64,000 bases of DNA from Thermoguttaceae bacterium (GTDB lineage: Bacteria; Planctomycetota; Planctomycetia; Pirellulales; Thermoguttaceae): positions 47,012-111,011 of the forward strand of contig JANXBW010000009.1 of NCBI GenBank assembly GCA_025060325.1, written 5' to 3'. The notes beneath the pieces were generated by a model. It saw nothing but the letters and a program-made list of their open reading frames with translations. It was not told where the DNA came from and ran no database searches. Position 1 is the first letter of the stretch, and each line of letters opens with the position of its first letter. The position numbers were made by a program, and so were the translations under genes. This document shows positions 46,049-55,884 of this stretch, in pieces.

Positions 46049-48790
46049 ATGGCAGGCGGCAGCGGATTTAAAAAGACGGGGGAGACCGGTCAGCGGCTCA
46101 GCGAGATCCGGAAAGAGTGTCAGGACCGGCGCATGCAGGCAAACCAGCTCATGAAAGATTTTCAGGAGCGGTTGCGCCTCGCTTGGCTCAAGGCCTTGTT
46201 ATTGATGGACTTATGGGAACCGCAGCTGCTTCAGAAGGGTTTGGAATTTCTTGATGAGGTTATCAAGTTCTTAGATGAGGTTGAGCGTCTGCTGACTCAA
46301 GGACAATGGCTTCTCGAAGTCCTGCGGATCCTGTCGGAAACTCCTGAACTAAGGCATTTGGCTGATGAGCTAATTTCAGATCTGTCACAGTTGGGTGGGG
46401 AGCTTGACTGCGAAGAGGTTTGGAAGCGACGGGAAAAGATCTGCAGATTGGCCGCCCTAACCTTTTGTCTTGGCGAGGCGTTGGGTCAGGCACCCCTGGT
46501 TGAGCAATTTCGGGAATTGAGCAAGGGGTTGAGCCGGGGCGGCATTCGCCTGACCGTCGAGCGAGTTCAAGCTAGGTCCGGGGGACCGGTTTTTTGGGAG
46601 TTTATGAAAGGGCCAGGTGAGCTGGAGCTCCATTGCCTGTGGGCCACAGTCAGTAGAGCCGTTAGCCCTGGTAATGTGGCGAACCAGTTTCAAGGGTGCT
46701 TTCGGGTGGTGACAGGTCCGGAGGAGCAGCTTGAAATCATTCGGACTGTCACAAAGGCCCTTGAGAAGTTCAAAGAGATTAATGCGGCTCTCTCCGAGGA
46801 GGGTCAGCAGATTTTGATCAGAGCATTGTCCCGTAAGGATCCGGGGTCTAAGGCGGATGCTTTTCATTACTTGAACAAACTGTGGCAAGAGACGCTTAGG
46901 TGGAAGGCAAGTTTACGTGAGACCGCTGAGCCACCACCCCTAGTTAAACTGGAGGAGGATTTGCAAATCATCGGGGCGGTGAGTTCCGCGCCCCAGAGCC
47001 AGCTGTCCTATGCCGTCGTGGGGAAGCAACGGCGAGCTTCGTCTGGCGTACACGCGGGTAATCCTCCACAGGAGAATGGGAGGGTTTTAAATATCGCAGT
47101 TTCGGCCTGGTGGCGATTCTGCGTGGAAATCTTGGGTTTGGAGATCCTGCCCCAATTGGGAGCGGAAGATCAGGCAGGTCACCTTATCTGGGATTTCCAG
47201 CCGGAACTTGAGGACATTGTAGGTAAAAAACCTTCCAGTGTTCTCGTCAAGGACAAACGTGAGAAACTTTTTTACGAAGTTAAGCAACTCGGCCTAAGTC
47301 CCTCTCGTCGAGCGGCGGTTTCATTTGATGCCTTTTGGTGTAGGGAGTTTCCCGAGGAGCGGCAGTGGACGGTGGTAGTTAATTTGCCGCCAGATTTGTG
47401 GCAGCTGATCAATCTTGAGAATCCCAAAAAGCTTGAGAATGTGGTGAAGCTGGCAGAAATACTCCGTCGGTGGCAAATTAAGCTTCTCCAGTATGCTTTC
47501 CGTTCAGATTCATCGAGCAAAGTTAAAGTGTTATCCAAGGCGGAAATGGACCGCTTGCGTGACGACGGATTTGCTCAAGAGTTGCATAACCTCGTTTGCG
47601 CCGCTTGGGGTGTGGATGCACAAGGAAAAGTTTCCCGCCCAGAAAATCCGTTGGCAAAGCGTTGGCTTGAAGCCGTTGAGAGCTTTCTGGGTGTAAGGGT
47701 CTATCCACGAAAGAGGGAAGGAGACGCCGGCTCTGCCGGATTTGAGCTTCCGGAAGGTTATAGCCTAGAGAATATTGAGTGCGTTTTCGACGCTGCGCTG
47801 CCGCGTACGGTGGTGGCATGTAAACAATTTGCCGTGGATCCGCAACGGTGTCGACTGGTCGTAAGCGCGGGGCCGCTGGAGTTGGCAACCGAGATTGTAC
47901 GAAGCGCCTACCAGCTTCATAAAGCTGCCCGCGAGCTCCGAAAGAGTTGCCCTAATTTGCCGCAGGCTGCGAGCTTGGCCGAGCTAGTTGAGAGTCTGAT
48001 CAAGCACGAAACGTTTAATTATCTTGAATTTAAGAAGTTCCATGATAGCGATAGGTCGGAAGTACTGGAAAAAATCATTGATTATCTCAATCAACTTCAC
48101 CATCGTGAGCCCCAAGCCGTGCAGCTTCAATTTCTACGGTCTCTCGAGGCCTGGGCACAATCTTTTGGCTACGGGATCCTCCCTTCCGGTTATACCCCCA
48201 ACTTTAAATGGGAGAAGTTGGCTCCCGAGGAGCGCAAGTGGGCCAAGTTCGAGTTCCGCGATGATGTCCCTTGTGGCACGGTGATTGTGGAAGAATTCGG
48301 CTACATCCAGAAAGGAAAGCAGCAACCAATTCGGCCACCAAGTCTCACGGTCTCCGCGGGGGGAATGCCCACCGAGTGGAAGATCTTGCGGAAAATGGTG
48401 GAAGACTGGGATGGGGGTAGGGAACTCCGCGATCGACTTTCGACCCACCTTGCGAAGTGGCCGGAGGAGATGGTCAGAGGCGGATCGAAGGAAAGTTGCA
48501 CCATCGGGTGGTACGAGACGCTTTGTGAATTGCCTCCGGCGACTGGGGCTTCTGAGCAAGAAGAATTTTGGCGGTGTATACGGGAGAGGTTTAAAAGCGA
48601 AGTTCTTTCCGGCATTAAGCTCTTTCTTTGGGAACCCAATAGTTTTTCTGAGGCGCTCGATGAGAGAAGGTGCATCTCGATTAACCAATGTCCGCCGGGA
48701 GCGAATCACTTTGAGGTTGTTTTTCCCGGCCTACAACAAAGCGATGGTACTCTGGTTGTGGCGGCAAGAGTGCGTTTAATCCGCAGATGA
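46049..48790 (+). CDS. Large orphan protein of the SrfBC-like cluster
   Basis: A 913-residue protein with no recognised domain. Residues about 30-150 are helical and Leu/Glu-rich (LDEVIKFLDEVERLL), consistent with helical bundles; later parts mix charged and hydrophobic stretches. It has no signal peptide or membrane segment, so it is probably cytoplasmic. By position it could be the third partner of the GTPase and Hsp70-like proteins (SrfA in the enteric set), but I see no direct similarity. ATG 46049 has only a weak AAGGGA upstream, after a 196-base spacer, so the start is uncertain. Confidence 0.75.
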   Translation: MAGGSGFKKTGETGQRLSEIRKECQDRRMQANQLMKDFQERLRLAWLKALLLMDLWEPQLLQKGLEFLDEVIKFLDEVERLLTQGQWLLEVLRILSETPELRHLADELISDLSQLGGELDCEEVWKRREKICRLAALTFCLGEALGQAPLVEQFRELSKGLSRGGIRLTVERVQARSGGPVFWEFMKGPGELELHCLWATVSRAVSPGNVANQFQGCFRVVTGPEEQLEIIRTVTKALEKFKEINAALSEEGQQILIRALSRKDPGSKADAFHYLNKLWQETLRWKASLRETAEPPPLVKLEEDLQIIGAVSSAPQSQLSYAVVGKQRRASSGVHAGNPPQENGRVLNIAVSAWWRFCVEILGLEILPQLGAEDQAGHLIWDFQPELEDIVGKKPSSVLVKDKREKLFYEVKQLGLSPSRRAAVSFDAFWCREFPEERQWTVVVNLPPDLWQLINLENPKKLENVVKLAEILRRWQIKLLQYAFRSDSSSKVKVLSKAEMDRLRDDGFAQELHNLVCAAWGVDAQGKVSRPENPLAKRWLEAVESFLGVRVYPRKREGDAGSAGFELPEGYSLENIECVFDAALPRTVVACKQFAVDPQRCRLVVSAGPLELATEIVRSAYQLHKAARELRKSCPNLPQAASLAELVESLIKHETFNYLEFKKFHDSDRSEVLEKIIDYLNQLHHREPQAVQLQFLRSLEAWAQSFGYGILPSGYTPNFKWEKLAPEERKWAKFEFRDDVPCGTVIVEEFGYIQKGKQQPIRPPSLTVSAGGMPTEWKILRKMVEDWDGGRELRDRLSTHLAKWPEEMVRGGSKESCTIGWYETLCELPPATGASEQEEFWRCIRERFKSEVLSGIKLFLWEPNSFSEALDERRCISINQCPPGANHFEVVFPGLQQSDGTLVVAARVRLIRR

Positions 48791-48814
48791 GTGCGATAGG
48801 GCGCGGTACCGAGT

Positions 48815-49717
48815 ATGAGCGACGCTTGGGGATCAAGCGAATCATTGCGGGATAGGCGGTCCGCGGTTCCCGGGGGGCTGGCGGAAGCCCCTGCGGCGCG
48901 AACACCCAGCTGGCGCCCGTGGGCTGCCACGCTGTGGATTGTTCCTTTATCGTTAATCGGTATTTGCGCCATACAGCTAGCGACGGAGGTCTTTCGCGGC
49001 TTATCGGCGCAAGTGCTCTCGGCGGTCGTGTTACTCGGGGTCATAGTGGGGAGTGCGTTGGCGGGTTGGCTCCCTTGGCAACTTGGGATTTCTGTATGGA
49101 GATTGGAAAAGGCCGTGGAGATCTCCTCAATGGGAAAACCACCGGGCCACCGCCAGCCTGGCTTAAACCCGCCCGTGTCTTTAGTCAGCTTTTGTCAAGA
49201 CCTCTTCGGCCTTCTTCGGGCTTGGCGCATGCCCTCGGGAGAGGCGATCGCTTTTACGGCAAAGGCCGTCATCAACAGGGCATCTTTGGCTAATTTGGTT
49301 TACTTCTGGGTTCCCCTTTGGGGCTATGGGGCAGTGGTGGCGTTGGAGAGGCTTGGCACGTATCACCGTCTGTCGCTTGATGAACTGGACGTGACGATTT
49401 TCGCGTGGCAAGCATGGATTCCACTGCTTGTTGTCTTTGTGGCAACCCTCAGTTTGATCGCTTTTGAATTGTGGTGGCGTATTGCGCTTTTAAGGTGGAT
49501 CAGGGCTGAGCATGAAAAATTGGTACTCGATTTGATTCCCAAGGTTGAGCCAGTTCCCGAAACCTTAAAAGCTGAACCCCCGAGCATTCACAAAGAAATT
49601 CCACCCGCGGTTGTGCACAGTGCGGAGGAAACTAGCAAGACTGCACCCCCGGTTGGTAGGCCCGGGCAGCCATGGGAGGCGTCACCAGAAACAGAGGAGC
49701 CTCCGCTCGAATTCTGA
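48815..49717 (+). CDS. Four-helix membrane protein with Pro-rich tail
   Basis: A 300-residue protein of unknown family. Hydrophobic segments at about 36-60, 66-90, 160-180 and 200-222 suggest four membrane passes. The region after about 240 is Pro/Glu-rich and probably cytoplasmic and disordered. It begins 24 bases after the orphan protein gene. In the cluster it would be a membrane hub for the cytosolic GTPase/ATPase parts, which is inference from position. Confidence 0.72.
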   Translation: MSDAWGSSESLRDRRSAVPGGLAEAPAARTPSWRPWAATLWIVPLSLIGICAIQLATEVFRGLSAQVLSAVVLLGVIVGSALAGWLPWQLGISVWRLEKAVEISSMGKPPGHRQPGLNPPVSLVSFCQDLFGLLRAWRMPSGEAIAFTAKAVINRASLANLVYFWVPLWGYGAVVALERLGTYHRLSLDELDVTIFAWQAWIPLLVVFVATLSLIAFELWWRIALLRWIRAEHEKLVLDLIPKVEPVPETLKAEPPSIHKEIPPAVVHSAEETSKTAPPVGRPGQPWEASPETEEPPLEF

Positions 49718-49978
49718 GGTGTTCCTTCAGAGGGTACCTCAAGAGTAGGAAGTGCCGGTGACACAAAGGGTAATCAGCCAACCGGGATGGTTTTCTTTGT
49801 GGCGCCGATGGAGGGCCTCCACGGGGAAAGATTTCGGCTTCGAGGAGACATTTGCAGCCTTTTTGAGCCAACTCAACACAGATTGTTTGTAGTGGATATC
49901 CAAAAGGCGGGAAGGGGGCTGTGGATCTACTGTGGTTGAGTGGTTGTGGATTTGGCAGCCGGGTAACGGGAGATTAGC

Positions 49979-51952
49979 ATGCGGCTGGGGACAGCGGTAT
50001 TTTTTATGTGGACGGCCTTAGTTGTTCCCGCCGTCGTCTTATTTGCCACAATTGGGCTTGCGGCTGCGATCGTGCTAGAGCTTAGCCAGCTCCCGGAGGT
50101 TAAGTTCGCCGTCGAGACTATGGAGGTACAGGAGGGAAAGCTGAATTTGTTTCTCCCTTTAAAAATTGTTCGGCAACGCCCGATCTTAGGAATTGCTTCT
50201 CGGATGACTCCGCCCTTAATCCTAGAGCTGGAAAGCATTGAGAAAACTGCCCAAGAAGGGAAGGACTTTCGGCTGGTCAAGGAATCGCGCGTTGATGGGC
50301 AGGAAAGTGAGCCGGGAATAAAGGTCGAGATTATCAACAATCCTACAGTTGATTCGTTGCGGATCTTCGAAGTCCGAATTGCACAGATAAAAGGTGGCCG
50401 GCTAGGCGCCTCGAATAGGGTGACTGTGCATTTAAAGGATGATGATAAGGTGGGTCTTCGGGCGGAAGTTCCGCCCTGTATTGAAGTGCGGGGCCAGACG
50501 GTCTTTACGCTCCCGATGAGTCTGACAGCTCCTTGTAGCTTTGAAACTCGGCTTGTGTTTAAGAGCCGGGACGGCGATGCCTTAGCCGGCCGACACTATG
50601 AGCCAGTAGCCGGCGAGGTAGTGCTTGCGCCGGGCCAGCAAAGGTGGCCGATTGAACTGCGCCTTATCGAAGGAAGTTTCATCCAAGGATCGAAGCAATT
50701 CTTCCTTGACGTCTCGCTTTACCGCGAAAGTTCCAAGCTAGCTTCTGCGGAGATTCCGGTGAGTTTGTGTTTTCCGGGGAAGTCGCTCGCGCTGGAAATC
50801 TCTCCGGTCACCTGGCGGGTCTCTTCGGAGACTAAAGAGGTGATCGTACCGATTAGGTTAGCCCAGGTGGGGACGGAGCCAATCACCCTGTTTTTGAAAA
50901 CGGAGGATGGCTCTGCGCAGGCCGGGAAACATTTCCAAGCTGTTGAAAAAGAAATTACTTTCGAACCAGGTCAAATGGAAAAGCGACTGACAATTCCCCT
51001 TTTGCCCACCTCCGCCGAAGGGAGCAAGTTATCGTTCGCGGTAGTTGCCTACCCGAGTCATCAGGATACCGAAGTAATTGCTCGGGGTCAGGTTACGCTT
51101 GTTTATGTTACGTCTCCACCCATTTTGACCGCACCTGAACGAATTGCGCTTGCCGTGCGAAGCGGCCAACAGGAAGCGGTAAAGATCAACGTAACTTTGA
51201 CACGCGCGGCTGATGAGCCGGCTTCGTTTGAATACCGCACGGTTCTTGACCCTGGCCAACCTCCCATATTTGACATGGTTCAAGGAACGGTCGTCATCCC
51301 GGCCGGGCAAACCACCGCAGAGCTCCAGCCGATTATGGTGCGCGGATTGCGGCCTGGCTCGCCCCCTGTGGACGTTCGTGTTGTGTTCGAAAATCCGGTT
51401 AATGTCCGATTGGGGACGAACGAAGTTGTTGTCACAGTCCGTAGTCCTAAGGGACTGCGGGGCACAAGCTTGATAGTGGTACCGCTGACAGCCTCCGCGG
51501 AGCAAAAGTGGCAGGATTTGCAAAGCCAGCTGGCGCAAATTATCCAGCATCGGGGGTCACGTCTTGTGGATCAAGCGATTTGGTTTGTCGACTTAGAGGG
51601 GCAGATAGTCGGTTGGACAGGCGGTGAATTGCCGAAGGGAGCGACGATTGTTGACGAAGAGTTTGATCGGGCGTTTGGGAATGCTTTCGAAGCGGCTCGC
51701 ACCGTAGCCGGGGCCTGTGAGGAGAGCTTAGAAGAAGTGGTTGTGATTTGGGTGAGCGAGCTTAATCCGGATTTTGGTGACCTCGGGCGGCAAGTGAGAG
51801 CGCCCATGGACTTGCCGATTTGGGCGGTGTGGGTTCGGGACGAGGTACCCGGCGGACGAATGCCCTCGTCACGGCTGCGGGGATGGTTCAGCAACAAAAA
51901 GGTCTTACAGATTCCTGTTGATGATTTAGCTAAGAGTCTTTCAGGGAGCTAA
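49979..51952 (+). CDS. Membrane-anchored Calx-beta repeat protein
   Basis: A 657-residue protein with a membrane segment at about 6-33. Four beta-sandwich units follow, with Calx-beta-like hallmarks: ALAGRHYEPVAGEVVLAPGQ (from about 198), AQAGKHFQAVEKEITFEPGQ (from about 313), and weaker ones near 88 and 429. The spacing is about 110 residues. The C-terminal domain (about 495-655) has alternating hydrophobic strands (VVVIWVSELNP, IWAVWVRDE) that look Rossmann- or VWA-like, but no metal-site motif is seen. Calx-beta units often bind Ca2+ or act as adhesive stalks; the acidic loops are incomplete here. ATG 49979 fits the signal region. The next gene starts 6 bases later. Confidence 0.72.
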   Translation: MRLGTAVFFMWTALVVPAVVLFATIGLAAAIVLELSQLPEVKFAVETMEVQEGKLNLFLPLKIVRQRPILGIASRMTPPLILELESIEKTAQEGKDFRLVKESRVDGQESEPGIKVEIINNPTVDSLRIFEVRIAQIKGGRLGASNRVTVHLKDDDKVGLRAEVPPCIEVRGQTVFTLPMSLTAPCSFETRLVFKSRDGDALAGRHYEPVAGEVVLAPGQQRWPIELRLIEGSFIQGSKQFFLDVSLYRESSKLASAEIPVSLCFPGKSLALEISPVTWRVSSETKEVIVPIRLAQVGTEPITLFLKTEDGSAQAGKHFQAVEKEITFEPGQMEKRLTIPLLPTSAEGSKLSFAVVAYPSHQDTEVIARGQVTLVYVTSPPILTAPERIALAVRSGQQEAVKINVTLTRAADEPASFEYRTVLDPGQPPIFDMVQGTVVIPAGQTTAELQPIMVRGLRPGSPPVDVRVVFENPVNVRLGTNEVVVTVRSPKGLRGTSLIVVPLTASAEQKWQDLQSQLAQIIQHRGSRLVDQAIWFVDLEGQIVGWTGGELPKGATIVDEEFDRAFGNAFEAARTVAGACEESLEEVVVIWVSELNPDFGDLGRQVRAPMDLPIWAVWVRDEVPGGRMPSSRLRGWFSNKKVLQIPVDDLAKSLSGS

Positions 51953-51958
51953 CTGGCG

Positions 51959-53311
51959 ATGTCAATTGGCCCAGACCGAGGCGGGAGGGATAGAACGGCG
52001 AGTTCCCCCCCTAGGCCGGTTGCGACGCGGAGTGTTCGGCCTTCAAACGGGAAGGGTGTTCAGCACGATGGCCCGCCGGTGCGGTTGAAGATTTTGGCGA
52101 CGGTGGGTCCTTTAATCTTGGCCGGGGGGGCAGTCTTGTGCTTCTGGCTTGGGCTTCTCTTTGGTGACGCCCTAGGCAGCCGACGGGCACAGAATGCCAA
52201 CCAGACAAAAGGCACGGGTGGCTTGACAAGCGGGGGCACCGCGCCCGGTACGCCCCCGCCCTCCTGGGCCGATAACATTCTGCAGGAACTTAACAAGCAG
52301 GCGAAGAGACTGGGGCAGTTAGAACAGCTAGTTTCGAAGCTTCAGACCACCGCGACACAGATAAATGAATTTAAAAGCCTGGCTACAGATATACAGCGTG
52401 TACAGAGAACCGCTAGTGATATACAAACGATTATCGGCGAGCTCAAACTTAAGATTGACGAAATTGATAAGGACCTCTCGCAGTTTAAGCCCAAGGTTTC
52501 AACCCAGCAAGAGGGAGCCGCGCCGGGTCAGGGCGGGGGCCCGTCAGAGGGAGGTTCCCAAGCAGGAGAGGCTCGGGGGGAAGGCGCGCAAACGCGTTTG
52601 CCAGTTTTTGTTTGGTTTGTCCACACAAGCGAGTCTCCTTGTATTAGGTATAAACCCGTTTGGGAGGATCTCCGGAGCCTCATTAAGGAGCACGCAGGCG
52701 AACGGACGGTCGGCGACACCGACGAATGCGGCCGCGAAGTTTGCAAGGAGCCCGCACGGGAACGGATGGTCGTGAAAGTCTTCGCTCAAGAGAACGAAAA
52801 CGTTACGCCAGTGTGGGACTCTGAAAACGATAGCGAGCCACAACCTCCTCAAACACCCGCTACTGAGGCAAGCAAGGAAGTAAAACTTCAACTATTTTCC
52901 AAGACGTTGGATGAAACGATGGAAAAGTCCCAACAACTGGGTGATGCGCGTTGGTCAGTCGTCATTGTGGCGCCGCCCCAAGGGTTTACCACTCGGGGAG
53001 CTGAGCTCACCCAGTTTCAGCATAAATTTCGTAACCTGGAGGAAGTGTGGTTGGTCCCATTGAGCGCTCGCCCTGACGAGAAGGTAGAAGTAGGTTTTGC
53101 GAATATTTTTTGTGGAGGGGGCCCGCCAAAAGGAAGCCAACCGTTTTCCGATAGGCCCACTGTAAGACTACATCCGGTTTTTCGTCCAAGCGACGCAGCT
53201 CAAGAAGGTGCTTCATTAGCGGGGAATGTACCATCCCCGCAAGATAGCGCAAATACGTGGGACGTGGACTTTCTTCGAGAGTTGTTGCGAAGGGTTGTCT
53301 CGAGGAATTGA
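51959..53311 (+). CDS. Membrane-anchored coiled-coil protein
   Basis: A 450-residue protein with a short Arg/Pro-rich cytosolic N-terminus, one membrane segment (about 43-69), a Gly/Thr-rich linker, a coiled coil (about 103-185), a Gly-rich linker, then a C-terminal domain (about 210-430) with strands PVFVWFVHTSE and WSVVIVAPPQGF and a helix. The strand pattern resembles that in the C-terminal domain of the previous protein. It starts 6 bases after that gene and ends 11 bases before the next start, so it is firmly in one operon. No family is recognised. Confidence 0.72.
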   Translation: MSIGPDRGGRDRTASSPPRPVATRSVRPSNGKGVQHDGPPVRLKILATVGPLILAGGAVLCFWLGLLFGDALGSRRAQNANQTKGTGGLTSGGTAPGTPPPSWADNILQELNKQAKRLGQLEQLVSKLQTTATQINEFKSLATDIQRVQRTASDIQTIIGELKLKIDEIDKDLSQFKPKVSTQQEGAAPGQGGGPSEGGSQAGEARGEGAQTRLPVFVWFVHTSESPCIRYKPVWEDLRSLIKEHAGERTVGDTDECGREVCKEPARERMVVKVFAQENENVTPVWDSENDSEPQPPQTPATEASKEVKLQLFSKTLDETMEKSQQLGDARWSVVIVAPPQGFTTRGAELTQFQHKFRNLEEVWLVPLSARPDEKVEVGFANIFCGGGPPKGSQPFSDRPTVRLHPVFRPSDAAQEGASLAGNVPSPQDSANTWDVDFLRELLRRVVSRN

Positions 53312-53322
53312 GGTGGCTGGTT

Positions 53323-55884
53323 ATGAAACCGGGGCGGTTTGTTTGTTTACCATTCTTGCTGGTTGCTTTAACACCTGGTTTGTGTTTTGGCCAAGTGTCC
53401 CTAAGTGTGCAGATGCCGGATGGCAGTCCTGTGCCTAGGCAGGCGTGGCCCTCCGTCAATCCGTTGATGGTTGGAGTGCCATTTTGGGTTTGGAACGCAT
53501 ACGAGGGCCTCAGACCCCGAGATCTGCCCGGCGGTAAGGAGCTGGGACAGCCACTTACGTTTGGCCAGCAGCTTGTGGTCATGGCCGTGGTATTCGGCGG
53601 GGCCTTGTACAAATCCCCCCCGTCGAACGTTGACAGGCGTGAGCTAGTGCGACGTGGATGGGTCTTGGTGGGGAGATGGCCGGCGAAAGCCGAGGGACTT
53701 GACAGTGAGGCTATCGGTTGGGTGGAGGGGAGGTATCTGGCCCAGGATGAAGCGATCAGGGATGCTGCCTCAGGAGTTCATCTGAAGGGCTGGTTGAAAA
53801 GAGACATTCGCGGCCTTAAGGCGGGACAACAACAGGTAGGCGCGACTGGGACTCGTAGTGACCAAGAACAGGCAGGCTCGACTGAGGCTCGTAGTGACTA
53901 TGTTAAGGGCGTCACAACGGGATTAAAAGCTCCGCACCACGAAGCTCCTAGCCACCGGCAAGTTCGTTTTAACGAATTCTTTTTTATCTTTGGTCAGACG
54001 GGCAACGCACCTGATAAAGATTTTGTCCTCCTAGGCACCGAGTATCAGTTTCAGGCTGGTCAGGAGGATCGCCTTCTCGGGTGGTTTCCCCGCTGGGCTG
54101 TGGAGATTTGGTACACAAGGGAAGCTCTCCAGTGGAATCAGTCAGAGAATCGTCCCTTAAGGCCGGGACGCATTTACTTAACCCCTGACGATGCGTTGAA
54201 GGCACATCCGAGCCAGGTGGGGCCAGGGCAGCCCGAGTCTCAGGTAGCACCGAAAGCCCCAAGTCCGCTCCGGGACGGCGATGGCGGCACAGGGGTGAAG
54301 CCGGAAGTGCGTCCGCTTCTTGAGGAGCGATTTGTTGACAACAAGCCGGTGCCGTTAAGGCCGGACTCACCTCGATTTCCCATCCTCCTCTGGCCGGAAG
54401 AAGAGCGTTACCGGTACAAGTTTCCGTCGGGCTGGCGGCTTGTAAAAGTGGGCGCGGAAGGGGGCTTTGTGGACGAAGAGGGTAATCCCGTCGCTTCGGC
54501 GGAAAGGATTAAGGAACTTCGGGAGGAACTTCGGAACGTTGAGGAAAGTATCAAACGACTGGAAATTCTATTAGTAGTTGACGACACGGAAAGCATGAGA
54601 CCATGGTTTCAGGTAGCTGCCCAGGCTCTTGAAAAGGTAGTCAGCGCTCTTACGCAACAATCGCCTTCGGCGGCTGACCGTCAGGTGGCACTAGCGATCA
54701 CTTTTTATTCTGACTTTGACCCGGATGATCCGGGGTTTCCGCCCGTGCGAACGCAGTCCTTGAGTGCTAATCCTGTCGAGATTGCGAGCCGGCTGGATCA
54801 GTTACGAAGGCACTCTGTCTCGCGTGGGGGAGATGCGCGGGAGATGGTGTTTGAGGGGATAATTAGAGGTATTCGGGCAGCGGGCTTTCTTCCTCTTTCT
54901 ACGAAAGTCGTGATTGTCGTCGGGGACGATGCGGACAAGTCGGATGAGAACGATCCGAGTCATTTGGCGGAGCGCCAAGTGGTAGAGGCGTTGGCGAGCT
55001 TTCCGGTGCCGCCTCACTTTTTTGCGATTCAGGCGTTTCCGGAGTCGGGATTTGAAGATCGTCCGGTGGCGGCAGCCTTTCGGAAACAAATGGACACAAT
55101 AGCTCGGCTTTATCGGGAACACATTCAAGCCAAGTTTAAGAATAAGGATAAGGATAACGTTAAGGATTATCAAGCCCGGGTCCTTAGTACGGATCAGGCG
55201 TCGCGAATAGTCCAAGACGTCGTTAATTACTTTGAGACCGTTGCTCACCAGCAGAATGTATGGCGTAGGGAACTCCAGGCACTGCGCCTCGGAGACTTTG
55301 CTACCCGTATTGGCCCGGCGGTCCAGTCGGTGCTAGAAGATCTTGGGATAGAGCAAGAGCTAGCGCCGCTGCGAGGCAAGCAGGGGTTTCAGGTGTACCT
55401 CGAGGGGTATACTTGGTTGCCGGTGGGAGGGGGTGATAATATAGGGGAAACTGAATTGGTTGTTTTGTTGTCTAGGCGGGAGGTGGAAGACGTGGTTGCG
55501 ATCGTTCGGGAATTTTTCGACGAGTTGGGCGGAGACTACAACCCTAATAAGTTTCGCGAGATTTTGGATAAGGCGTTGGGCGAGAAATCGAAGGATTTTT
55601 GGGAGCAGCTGCTCAAGATGACGGCGCTTTTGGGTGCGTCCCAGAGGTTGCGGAAGTTTTTAAAACGCGATCCTGATCTTTCGGTGGAAGACTTGTACGA
55701 GCTTCAGGGGCGGTTGGTGCGCCTTGAGGACATTCTGCGGGGGGTCCGGTATGAGTATCGTCGGCGAGGGGGCCAGGGCGTGTGGATGCGAGTGGGTGAC
55801 GGGGAGCCGGACGACCGCTGGTTTCGTTCCTTTACGGGAGAGGTAAGTTGGGCGTGGATTCGAGTGCGGGACGAATGGCCGTAG
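53323..55884 (+). CDS. Secreted von Willebrand factor A (VWA) domain protein
   Basis: An 853-residue protein. ATG 53323 begins a signal peptide (VCLPFLLVALTPGLCFG) and is preceded by GAGG; the longer frame start at 53257 overlaps the previous gene. The first about 300 residues include SH3-like segments (GWVLVGRW, IGWVEGRYLAQD) and a low-complexity insertion with duplicated R-S-D units. The VWA domain spans about 410-610: a MIDAS-type DDTES (D420, T422, S424), then GGDARE and VVGDDADK, all Mg2+-coordinating positions. C-terminal parts contain YLEGYTWLPVG and LVVLLSRREVED, which loosely recall PpkA-type VWA proteins. Its role may be protein-protein contact in the envelope, which is inference. 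Confidence 0.78.
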   Translation: MKPGRFVCLPFLLVALTPGLCFGQVSLSVQMPDGSPVPRQAWPSVNPLMVGVPFWVWNAYEGLRPRDLPGGKELGQPLTFGQQLVVMAVVFGGALYKSPPSNVDRRELVRRGWVLVGRWPAKAEGLDSEAIGWVEGRYLAQDEAIRDAASGVHLKGWLKRDIRGLKAGQQQVGATGTRSDQEQAGSTEARSDYVKGVTTGLKAPHHEAPSHRQVRFNEFFFIFGQTGNAPDKDFVLLGTEYQFQAGQEDRLLGWFPRWAVEIWYTREALQWNQSENRPLRPGRIYLTPDDALKAHPSQVGPGQPESQVAPKAPSPLRDGDGGTGVKPEVRPLLEERFVDNKPVPLRPDSPRFPILLWPEEERYRYKFPSGWRLVKVGAEGGFVDEEGNPVASAERIKELREELRNVEESIKRLEILLVVDDTESMRPWFQVAAQALEKVVSALTQQSPSAADRQVALAITFYSDFDPDDPGFPPVRTQSLSANPVEIASRLDQLRRHSVSRGGDAREMVFEGIIRGIRAAGFLPLSTKVVIVVGDDADKSDENDPSHLAERQVVEALASFPVPPHFFAIQAFPESGFEDRPVAAAFRKQMDTIARLYREHIQAKFKNKDKDNVKDYQARVLSTDQASRIVQDVVNYFETVAHQQNVWRRELQALRLGDFATRIGPAVQSVLEDLGIEQELAPLRGKQGFQVYLEGYTWLPVGGGDNIGETELVVLLSRREVEDVVAIVREFFDELGGDYNPNKFREILDKALGEKSKDFWEQLLKMTALLGASQRLRKFLKRDPDLSVEDLYELQGRLVRLEDILRGVRYEYRRRGGQGVWMRVGDGEPDDRWFRSFTGEVSWAWIRVRDEWP

